A stretch of 11,826 nt of DNA from Pararoseomonas sp. SCSIO 73927. GTDB taxonomy: Bacteria > Pseudomonadota > Alphaproteobacteria > Acetobacterales > Acetobacteraceae. This document shows, piece after piece, positions 1 to 4,251 of this stretch. The notes under the pieces are model-generated. The model searched no databases. It worked only from the letters and a program-made list of their open reading frames with translations, and was not told the DNA's origin. Within the stretch, counting starts at the first letter, position 1. The number at the start of each line of letters is the position of its first letter. The translations under genes and the position numbers were made by a program. The stretch lies in the NCBI RefSeq assembly GCF_037040815.1, contig NZ_CP146234.1, positions 1 through 11,826 of the forward strand, given 5' to 3'.

Positions 1-24
1 GTCTAGGAGGGCGTCAAGCGGCAC
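1..24 (-). CDS. First eight codons of the replication initiator, if the sequence is circular
   Basis: On the minus strand a GTG at 24-22 begins MPLDALLD, which runs off base 1 exactly in frame with the replicase reading frame that enters at base 11826 (continuing LPPLTLGTAPAVPAAPW). A strong Shine-Dalgarno, GGGAGGGG (complement of 28-35), sits just upstream of the GTG, and an in-frame stop lies at 54-52, so this GTG is the only sensible start. What is seen is the open frame and ribosome site; that the ends are joined is inference. Confidence 0.7.
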
Positions 25-161
25 CGACCCCTCCCGCGCGATGCGCGGGCGTCAGCCGTGGGGACGGTAGCGTGAATGTTGACAAGAGGGCGCAGAGAGG
101 ACTTCACGCGCGCGGGGCGTGCACCTACTCTACAGCGTGCGAGGTGAGACCTCGGGCTCAT
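3..161 (-). CDS. Candidate 52-codon leader ORF overlapping the replicase start
   Basis: ATG at 161-159 with a good Shine-Dalgarno GGAG five bases upstream (complement of 167-170), ending at TAG 5-3. It covers the replicase ribosome site and start codon in another frame and terminates 19-21 bases inside the replicase coding sequence. The product (begins MSPRSHLARC, ends RLTPS) is Arg-rich and resembles no family I know, so the act of translation is more likely to matter than the peptide. Short leader peptides overlapping the rep gene (repY, tap, repB types) couple rep translation in several antisense-controlled plasmids. By analogy this ORF could open the hairpin at 33-49. It could also be a chance ORF in GC-rich DNA. 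Confidence 0.45.
   Translation of the reverse strand: MSPRSHLARCRVGARPARVKSSLRPLVNIHATVPTADARASRGRGRCRLTPS
33..49 (-). promoter_or_regulatory. Hairpin abutting the replicase ribosome binding site
   Basis: A perfect 7-bp inverted repeat, CCCGCGC (33-39) and GCGCGGG (43-49), with a 3-base loop. Read as minus-strand mRNA it lies directly before the replicase start, and its downstream arm shares bases 33-35 with the GGGAGGGG Shine-Dalgarno. It could hide the ribosome site unless ribosomes translating the leader ORF disrupt it. The structure is seen; the control role is inference. Confidence 0.5.
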
Positions 162-174
162 GTTCACTCCATGC

Positions 175-275
175 GTCCGTCCTCCTCAGTCGGTTGGCGC
201 CGCTGTGGAGGCTCCCTAGCCCGAATTCAATTCGGCCCCGGAAGGCCCTCCCGATTCCAGTCGGGGGGGCCTTTT
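175..275 (+). ncRNA. Candidate countertranscribed RNA against the replicase leader
   Basis: The plus strand opposite the replicase leader can fold a long hairpin at 181-211 (9 pairs with one mismatch, then CGG/CCG at 191-193 and 200-202) whose loop at 194-199 is TTGGCG, a YUNR-type loop as seen in antisense RNA systems of IncI/IncB-like plasmids. It is followed by a second small palindrome, CCGAATT/AATTCGG (221-235), and a strong intrinsic terminator at 242-275. No protein is plausible here on this strand. I could not recognise a convincing promoter; TTGACA at 79-84 lacks a -10 at normal spacing. The 5' end given is approximate. It may be a copy-number control RNA, or the hairpins may act only in the replicase leader. 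Confidence 0.4.
242..275 (+). terminator. Intrinsic terminator on the plus strand
   Basis: A 13-pair stem (242-254 with 261-273, one G-T pair) with loop TTCCAG, ending in TTTT at 272-275. On the minus strand the stem is followed only by TTCC, so the preferred direction is plus. No protein gene ends here, which is why a short antisense RNA is suspected. Confidence 0.65.
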
Positions 276-295
276 GACTCTCCGGGCCCTTGCGG

Positions 296-327
296 AAAAC
301 TACAACCCCCTAGCGGTTGGTTTGTAG
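296..327 (-). terminator. Weak intrinsic terminator after the 91-aa gene
   Basis: On the minus strand CTACAA and TTGTAG (327-322 and 305-300) pair, extendable by two GC pairs past a bulge, followed directly by TTTT (299-296). The stem starts in the last codons of the gene ending at 310. It would separate that gene from the replicase transcript. Short stem, moderate support. Confidence 0.4.
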
Positions 328-585
328 CCACGCCGCCCCGCGGGCGGCCTCCTCGTGCGGCGCCTCGGCGTGGATCACGACGCCCCCGCCGTGGGGATCG
401 ATCCGGTCCACCAGCAGCCCCGGCAACAGGTCGTCCGCCGCCTCCTCAAGGGCGGCCAGCACGTCGGCGCGGGCATCGCCGAGGGCGAGGAGGCGCGAGC
501 CGAGGTCGGCCAGCCGCTGCCCGGCAGGCGTGGCGGTCACGTCCTTAATAGAGCCGTCCACCTCTAGGAATACCGCAGTAATCAT
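310..585 (-). CDS. Unknown 91-aa protein
   Basis: I do not recognise this protein. From ATG 585 it reads MITAVFLEVDGSIKDVTATP, then a leucine/alanine-rich amphipathic helix region (about 22-50) and a beta-like segment near residues 55-72 (LVDRIDPHGGGVVIHAE), ending WLQTNR. The frame stays open to 804, but the added N-terminus would be compositionally odd (Pro/Arg-rich then mixed) and cover the repeat cluster at 641-685, so the inner ATG is preferred although its ribosome site is weak. It lies between the resolvase operon and the replicase on the same strand, with its own candidate terminator. A plasmid maintenance or copy-control accessory is possible, but nothing in it proves that. Confidence 0.55.
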   Translation of the reverse strand: MITAVFLEVDGSIKDVTATPAGQRLADLGSRLLALGDARADVLAALEEAADDLLPGLLVDRIDPHGGGVVIHAEAPHEEAARGAAWLQTNR

Positions 586-640
586 GGCCGCTGCCTGTGC
601 TGTTGTTGCGGGCTTCTTATACTCGTTCCGGCAGTATTCC

Positions 641-685
641 GGTTGTGCGTAATTGTCCGAGTGGGTTGTGCATCCACGCACAACC
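641..685. promoter_or_regulatory. Three-copy GGTTGTGC operator-like cluster
   Basis: GGTTGTGC occurs at 641-648 and 664-671, and its reverse complement GCACAACC at 678-685. The last two form an 8-bp inverted repeat with a 6-base spacer. The cluster lies 56-100 bases upstream of the 91-aa gene start, in a 188-base gap (586-773) that otherwise holds only the hairpin at 723-739. It suits an operator for a dimeric DNA-binding protein, for example the HTH/coiled-coil protein encoded next door; that pairing is inference. Confidence 0.45.
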
Positions 686-716
686 TGGGCGCCTGTGCCC
701 CCGTCCTTTCGGATCT

Positions 717-745
717 GTCCTCGCCCCCCACGGGGGGGCTGCGGG
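717..745. repeat. GC hairpin, copy 1 of an inverted pair flanking the HTH gene
   Basis: Bases 717-745 (GTCCTCG, C6, AC, G7, CTGCGGG) recur in opposite orientation at 1516-1546 with one extra C in the run and one in the loop. The core 723-729/733-739 is a 7-bp stem. It follows the stop of the HTH gene (774) and may serve as its terminator, although no T-run follows. Confidence 0.55.
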
Positions 746-773
746 TCGGCGGGTGACGTCGCCTCCGGCTCCG

Positions 774-1376
774 TCACCCGCGCCGGAGGAGGCGGGCCAT
801 CCATCCCCGCGGCGGCGCGGGTGGGGGTGGCGTCGGCTGGGCGGCCCGCTCCGTGGCGGCCTGCTCGGCGGCGGCGAGGGCATCCCTCAGGCGCCGGATC
901 TCGCCCCGGGCTTTCTCCCGATCAGCTTCCCGGCCGCGCCGGGATTCGGCGAGGTCGGCGGCCAGCCTGTCCAGCCGGCCACCCCATGCGGCCTGCTCAT
1001 CGGCGTGCGCTACCCGGGTGGCGTCCAGCAGGTCACGGGCGGCCCGCTCAGCCGCCCGGGCCTCCTCTGCGGCCTCCTCGGCACGGGCGAGGCGCCCCTC
1101 GGCGGCCTCGGCCAGCCGGAGGGCGGTGGCCAGGGCGGTGGAGTCGGCTGCCTGCCCATCTGGGCGCCCGTCCAGGTGCCCGTCCGGGTGGCCATCGGGT
1201 GCCCGGGCACCCTCCCGCAGGGTGGCCACCTCGGCGGCGTCCAGGCGCAGGCGGATTCGGCCGTCGTTGCCGCGGTGGCCTTGGAGTCGCCCGCGCCGCC
1301 AGCGTTTTCTGAGGGCTTCGGCAGAGAGGCCCGTGGCGTCGGCCGCCTCCTCGAGCGTGTACGTCTGGGTGGTCAT
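774..1376 (-). CDS. HTH/coiled-coil plasmid DNA-binding protein (KfrA-like architecture)
   Basis: A 200-aa DNA-binding protein. Residues 5-45 (TYTLEEAADATGLSAEALRK, then a WRRGRLQGHRGNDGRIRL wing) look like a MerR/excisionase-type winged helix. A linker follows with repeated DGH/DG units (61-75), then about 100 residues of Ala/Glu/Arg heptad-like coiled coil (80-180), a Pro-rich stretch and a short basic aromatic tail GWMARLLRRG (191-200). This plan, N-terminal HTH plus long coiled coil and tail, is typical of alphaproteobacterial plasmid proteins next to resolvases and recalls KfrA stability factors; exact family membership is not proven. The ATG overlaps the resolvase stop as ATGA, so the two are translationally coupled. 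It may help plasmid maintenance or regulate its own operon. Confidence 0.75.
   Translation of the reverse strand: MTTQTYTLEEAADATGLSAEALRKRWRRGRLQGHRGNDGRIRLRLDAAEVATLREGARAPDGHPDGHLDGRPDGQAADSTALATALRLAEAAEGRLARAEEAAEEARAAERAARDLLDATRVAHADEQAAWGGRLDRLAADLAESRRGREADREKARGEIRRLRDALAAAEQAATERAAQPTPPPPAPPRGWMARLLRRG
1166..1185. repeat. 20-bp repeat, copy 1 (second at 1393-1412)
   Basis: GCCCGTCCAGGTGCCCGTCC at 1166-1185 matches 1393-1412 with one difference (T for C). The first copy lies in the HTH gene linker and the second in the last codons of the resolvase gene; both encode DGHLDG-type repeats. Confidence 0.6.
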
Positions 1377-2116
1377 GGCTGCCCGTCCGCCTGCCCGTCT
1401 AGGTGCCCGTCCACTACCCGGACACCCTCGTTGTCCAGGCTGTGGCCAGGCGTGTCCAGGCTCGTGGCCACCCCGCGACGGGGGCGGCGAGGCGCAGCCG
1501 AGGCGCCCCCGGAGGCCCGCAGCCCCCCCGGTGGGGGGGCGAGGACCCCTCCGGCCTGAGGGGGGGCGCTGGGCAACTTGCGGAGGGCGTCGGCCAGCGT
1601 GGATCTGGCCAGCCCGACCCTGCGGGCGGCCTGCCGGAGGCTGGTGCCCTCGGCCACCAGGGCGCCGGCGTGGCGGACCTGGTCGGCCGTCCAGCGGCGA
1701 GGGCGGCCATGACGCCCGGCGGCCCTGGACAGGGCAATGCCCGCCCGGACGCGCTCGAGGATGGTCTCCCGCTCCAGCTCCGCGAAAATGGCGGCCATGC
1801 CCATCATGGCCCTCCCCGTGGGAGTGCGGCCGTCCAGCCCCTCCGTGAGGGACCGGAGGAGGATGCCCCGCCGCCGGAGGTCGTCCATCGTCTGGATCAC
1901 CTCGCCACCCCGGCGCCCGAGGCGGTCGAGGCGCCAGACCACGAGCTCATCCCCGGCCTGCAGCCGGGCGAGGAGGGCGGCCAGCAGCGGGCGGGCGCCT
2001 GCCCCGGAGCCCTGCTCCTGCACGATCTCGTCCACCCCGGCGGCGGCGAGGGCGTCCACCTGCAGCGCGGGATTCTGGTCCTGGGTCGAGGTGCGGGCGT
2101 AGCCGTAGGCGGTCAT
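1373..2116 (-). CDS. Serine recombinase of the resolvase/invertase family
   Basis: A 247-aa small serine recombinase that would resolve plasmid multimers or catalyse another site-specific recombination. From ATG 2116: YGYARTS with catalytic Ser10 and Arg8, then GDELVVWRLDRLGR (residues 55-68) with the conserved DRLGR arginines, the helix region GRAMMGMAAIFAELERETILERVRAGI (101-127; conserved ELER), and a C-terminal HTH near 157-180 (GTSLRQAARRVGLARSTLAD). About 65 residues of low-complexity tail follow, ending DGHLDGQADGQP, unusual for the family. The start is chosen over GTG/ATG codons upstream because the family begins at MTAYGYARTS and GGAG lies 8 bases before it. The ATG overlaps the upstream stop (ATGA), and its own stop overlaps the next gene. 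Confidence 0.92.
   Translation of the reverse strand: MTAYGYARTSTQDQNPALQVDALAAAGVDEIVQEQGSGAGARPLLAALLARLQAGDELVVWRLDRLGRRGGEVIQTMDDLRRRGILLRSLTEGLDGRTPTGRAMMGMAAIFAELERETILERVRAGIALSRAAGRHGRPRRWTADQVRHAGALVAEGTSLRQAARRVGLARSTLADALRKLPSAPPQAGGVLAPPPGGLRASGGASAAPRRPRRGVATSLDTPGHSLDNEGVRVVDGHLDGQADGQP
1516..1546. repeat. GC hairpin, copy 2 of the inverted pair
   Basis: Inverted near-copy of 717-745 inside the part of the resolvase gene that codes for its low-complexity tail (LAPPPGG). Seven C and seven G around a 3-base loop can form a very stable stem. Confidence 0.55.
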
Positions 2117-2346
2117 GGGGAGCGCTCCACCCACGCGCGGATCCCCGCGTAGTCGATGGGTTCCTGGCCGGAGCCCCCGCAGCGATGGCAGCGGCGCCAC
2201 GCCTCGGCGCGCCCATCGTAGGTGCTGCCGTCACCGCCGCAGGGGCCGCATCCCGCCTCCTCCTGCAGGGCCTCCTGGAGAAGGTCGGCGGCCGGGCCGG
2301 TCAGGCCGGCGGCCCAAATGCGGAATGCCTCGTCGGGGGGGTACAT
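2113..2346 (-). CDS. 77-aa protein with paired CxxCGGxG motifs
   Basis: A small protein with two zinc-knuckle-like motifs, CGPCGGDG (33-40) and CHRCGGSG (53-60), 16 residues apart, as in the cysteine-rich repeats of DnaJ. Four cysteines (33, 36, 53, 56) could bind one zinc. The N-terminal half is a short helix region (DEAFRIWAAGLTGPAADLLQEAL). ATG 2346 touches the preceding stop (TGATG), and a GTG one codon earlier is an alternative; its stop overlaps the resolvase start. The order suggests co-production with the resolvase. Function unknown; a zinc-stabilised DNA- or protein-binding accessory is plausible. Confidence 0.7.
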   Translation of the reverse strand: MYPPDEAFRIWAAGLTGPAADLLQEALQEEAGCGPCGGDGSTYDGRAEAWRRCHRCGGSGQEPIDYAGIRAWVERSP

Positions 2347-2651
2347 CACTCGTCCCCCCCATCATCCCAGAGGGCGGCGCGGTGGCGGGCCTCGGCCACC
2401 TCAGCGGCCAGGGCACCCTCGGCCGCCCGCCAGGCGGCATCGATCTCGTCGGTGCCGCTGCTCTGGGCATGAGCCGAGATCCGGCAGAGCGCAGTCCACT
2501 GGTCGGCGGCGCCCGGCACGGCGGCCAGGGCGGTGCAGGCCGCATCGAGCGCGGCATGGGCGGCCCGCCACGCCTCGGCGGCGGCCAGCATGGCGGGCAT
2601 GGGATGGCGGCTGGCGGGTCGGTGGGTCGGCGTGTGCGTGTGCGGAGCCAT
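2346..2651 (-). CDS. Unknown 101-aa helical protein, first gene of the resolvase operon
   Basis: Not recognised. From ATG 2651 (GGAGG 8 bases upstream) the protein starts MAPHTHTPTHRPASRHP, then is almost wholly Ala-rich helical with several Trp (AAEAWRAAHAALDAACTALA, EIDAAWRAAEGALAAEVAEA) and an acidic end WDDGGDE. ATG 2666 in the same frame is an alternative start; the frame open to 2789 is not preferred because it would cover the palindrome at 2736-2756. It is the promoter-proximal gene of four that overlap one another. The two AW-RAA-stretches look like an internal repeat of a helical hairpin. Confidence 0.6.
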   Translation of the reverse strand: MAPHTHTPTHRPASRHPMPAMLAAAEAWRAAHAALDAACTALAAVPGAADQWTALCRISAHAQSSGTDEIDAAWRAAEGALAAEVAEARHRAALWDDGGDE

Positions 2652-2668
2652 CGTGTCGGCCTCCATTC

Positions 2669-2757
2669 CCGGACGGGTTATCCGGACAAGAAAATCCTGC
2701 GGAAGCGGGGGCCTGAAGGGCAAGCGAGTTGATGGCCGGAAAGTAGAGTTTTCCGGA
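2669..2757. promoter_or_regulatory. CCGGA repeats and palindrome upstream of the resolvase operon
   Basis: CCGGAC occurs at 2669-2674 and 2682-2687 (13-base period) and CCGGA again at 2736 and 2753. CCGGAAA (2736-2742) and TTTCCGG (2750-2756) form an inverted repeat with a 7-base spacer. GTTATC at 2677-2682 is the inverted form of the GATAAC unit repeated in the origin region. The block lies directly upstream of the operon start at 2651 and could hold its operator and promoter or recombination subsites for the resolvase. No clear -35/-10 pair was found. Confidence 0.4.
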
Positions 2758-2924
2758 CGCCTGGACTGCGGCGTCTTGATCGGCGCCAAGTTGCTGGGCC
2801 CGCTCCGGGGGGCAGGTAGGGCCGAGTCTCAGTCAGGTCGTCCAGGAACGAACTTTCCTACACTCTCCGAAGGGCTCTTCCTCCTCCGCTAGCCCCCACT
2901 CCCCCGGATGACCGCTGATGACGG

Positions 2925-3086
2925 GATAACGCGATTACCTGGATAACCATGATAACAGGCAACTGCCGATAACTTCATGAAATTACTATTGTTTTCCACA
3001 AGGTGCCTAACGACTCGAAGTATGAATCCGTCTATTCACGGAAGATTGCACGGCTGAATTTCAGGATAATCCGCGATTACGGACTC
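2925..3086. other. Candidate replication origin: GATWAC repeats, DnaA box, AT-rich DNA, GANTC sites
   Basis: GATAAC lies at 2925, 2942, 2951 and 2968, with GATTAC at 2933. The steps are 8, 9, 9 and 17 bases, that is, close to a 9-base period with one degenerate place. GATAAT (3065) and GATTAC (3075) follow. TTTTCCACA at 2992-3000 fits the DnaA box TTWTNCACA. Bases 2970-3050 are the most AT-rich of the window, and GANTC sites lie at 3012, 3024 and 3082. This arrangement of short repeats, DnaA box and AT-rich stretch is that of an iteron-type origin. The stretch 2652-3341 has no convincing gene. Which protein would bind here is unknown: the 190-aa protein at 3342 is nearest, the replicase is elsewhere. 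Confidence 0.5.
2992..3000 (+). promoter_or_regulatory. DnaA box
   Basis: TTTTCCACA matches the consensus TTWTNCACA fully and differs from the strongest box TTATCCACA at one base. It sits between the GATAAC repeats and the AT-rich, GANTC-containing stretch. Confidence 0.55.
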
Positions 3087-3165
3087 ATCCAGCGCGACTG
3101 AGACCCTGGAATGGCACCAAGGCATATGCTCTAAGGGGAGGATCGAAGGACGGAGCCCCGCCCCC

Positions 3166-3319
3166 CTCTGGGGTCCAATCCCAGAGAAAGGCGGGGCAGA
3201 GCGGATCTCGCGAGGACCTGCACGTCGTTTGAGGCCCGGGCTTCCATCCCCCGGGCCAACATAAACCCGGGGTCCAAACCCGGGTCTTGCCGAAGAGGCC
3301 CGGGGTCCAAACCCGGGCC
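3166..3319 (+). repeat. Four hairpins, three with the same loop, upstream of the 190-aa gene
   Basis: Hairpins at 3166-3186 (CTCTGGG/CCCAGAG), 3233-3257 (GGCCCGGG/CCCGGGCC, loop CTTCCATCC), 3265-3285 (ACCCGGG/CCCGGGT) and 3297-3319 (GGCCCGGG/CCCGGGCC). The first, third and fourth share the loop GTCCAAA or GTCCAAT although the stems differ. Copies three and four contain the identical 19-mer CCCGGGGTCCAAACCCGGG at 3266 and 3299. The array ends 22 bases before the GTG of the next gene. It may act as RNA (translation or stability control) or as DNA (operator or origin element). The pairing is seen; the role is unknown. Confidence 0.7.
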
Positions 3320-3341
3320 GTCTTCTCGTGGGAGTATTACC

Positions 3342-3914
3342 GTGGCGGCCGCTCCTAACAAGAAGCAGCTTTCGAAGATCCAGCGGCAGAAGGCCACGCT
3401 TCGGGCGATGCTGTGGCCCGGGTTGGATGACAAGCGGCTGTGGAACTACACCACGACTGCCGGGTGGCTGAACGTGCCCCGCGCCCTACCGCTCATCCTG
3501 CGCATCATGGATTACATGTCGAAGGGCAAGCCGCTCTCGTCGACCTACCTCGACCTGTGGTGCCGCACCTACAACGACTCGTTTGTCGTCGCGAGCAAGC
3601 CGCGAGAGATGGCCTTCTACTCTGGATTCTCGGGAGAGAGAGCCGAGCGGACTTGGCAGAGCCGCATGTGGATTCTCGCGCAGCTCGGCTTCATCGACAT
3701 CAAGGGCGGCCCGAACGGGGATGTCAGCTACATCCTCATCTTCAATCCCTTCGCAGTTCTCAAGGAACACCACGAGCACGGACGCGTCGATGCCAGGTCA
3801 TACAATGCCCTGCTCGAAAGGATGATTGAGACCGGGGGCGGGAACTTGAGCGCTGAGGCCGGGGATGACCTCGATGACATCGATCTGAGCAACATCGAAG
3901 AGACACCCCTCTGA
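3342..3914 (+). CDS. Winged-helix-like plasmid protein of unknown function (possible replication or regulatory protein)
   Basis: A 190-aa protein starting at GTG 3342, with GGAG seven bases upstream. A basic N-terminus (1-22) is followed by a helical part with NVPRALPLILRIMDYMSKGK (44-63) and DLWCRTYND (71-79), then a winged-helix-like unit at 86-136: REMAFYSGFSGERAERTW, helix SRMWILAQLGFIDI and a beta wing GDVSYILIFNP. An acidic tail (about 168-190) ends it. I recall similar hypothetical proteins in many proteobacteria, with the T-x-PR-x-LPLI and GFSGERA signatures, but no established function. The coding sequence is less GC-rich than the mob and rep genes. Its position just after the candidate origin and hairpin array suggests a replication initiator or a regulator of this region. 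Transcription probably ends at the hairpin at 3927-3954. Confidence 0.8.
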   Translation: MAAAPNKKQLSKIQRQKATLRAMLWPGLDDKRLWNYTTTAGWLNVPRALPLILRIMDYMSKGKPLSSTYLDLWCRTYNDSFVVASKPREMAFYSGFSGERAERTWQSRMWILAQLGFIDIKGGPNGDVSYILIFNPFAVLKEHHEHGRVDARSYNALLERMIETGGGNLSAEAGDDLDDIDLSNIEETPL

Positions 3915-3926
3915 GAGAACCCGGGT

Positions 3927-3954
3927 AGCCCCGCCGGTGGTCACCGGCGGGGTT
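3927..3954. terminator. Bidirectional terminator between convergent genes
   Basis: CCCCGCCGGTG (3929-3939) and CACCGGCGGGG (3942-3952) are perfect complements, extended by one G-T and one A-T pair. The hairpin lies exactly between the stop of the plus-strand gene (3914) and that of the minus-strand gene (3964). No long T-run follows on either side, so it may slow or stop polymerase without being a classic intrinsic terminator. Confidence 0.6.
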
Positions 3955-3963
3955 GAGGTCTCC

Positions 3964-4155
3964 TCATAGGTAGCCGCGACGTCGGCGCCAGAACTGCCAA
4001 GCCTCGTAGAACCATGGTGTGAAAGCCTGCCTGAACGCCTCCTCGTAGGCGGGGCGCTCCGCAGGTGAGCGGTCAAAAAGTTCCTTGGTGAAGGCCGCAA
4101 GCGCTTGGCCGTGGTGGGCATCGATGATGCCGTCGATGAGGTCGTCGTGGGTCAT
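3964..4155 (-). CDS. Unknown 63-aa protein downstream of the NYN gene
   Basis: From ATG 4155, with GGAG seven bases upstream: MTHDDLIDGIIDAHHGQALA, then AFTKELFDRSPAERPAYEEAFRQAF and an aromatic basic end TPWFYEAWQFWRRRRGYL. It is predicted helical with an acidic N-terminal and a Trp/Arg-rich C-terminal half. It lies 96 bases after the NYN gene on the same strand and may share its transcript. I do not recognise it. A partner or inhibitor of the nuclease, as in toxin-antitoxin pairs, is one idea with no direct support. Clear ribosome site and sensible composition argue it is real. The gap 4156-4251 contains nothing else I can identify. Confidence 0.65.
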   Translation of the reverse strand: MTHDDLIDGIIDAHHGQALAAFTKELFDRSPAERPAYEEAFRQAFTPWFYEAWQFWRRRRGYL

Positions 4156-4251
4156 GGTCGCACTCCGCGGCCGGGGTGGCCGCGTGAGGGATCCTGGCGT
4201 CACGACGCTCTCCCAGGTCCAGGAATCCTGCCACTGGGGTTCAGCATTCAG

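Noticed and set aside
175..250. tRNA-like text (CTCAGTCGGTTGG resembling a D-arm)
   Set aside because: No acceptor pairing, no T-loop of the GTTCGAATC type and no CCA; the same bases fold better as the antisense-type hairpin at 181-211.
597..1559. Long plus-strand open frames (also 1403-2152, 5078-6010, 6219-7802, 9277-10572, 10594-11754)
   Set aside because: GC-rich DNA gives long shadow frames opposite or beside real genes; products are Gly/Pro/Arg-rich with no family features.
3131..3433. Minus-strand open frame of 100 codons through the hairpin array
   Set aside because: Product is made of repeat-derived GLDPG units, has no ribosome site and overlaps the real gene at 3342.
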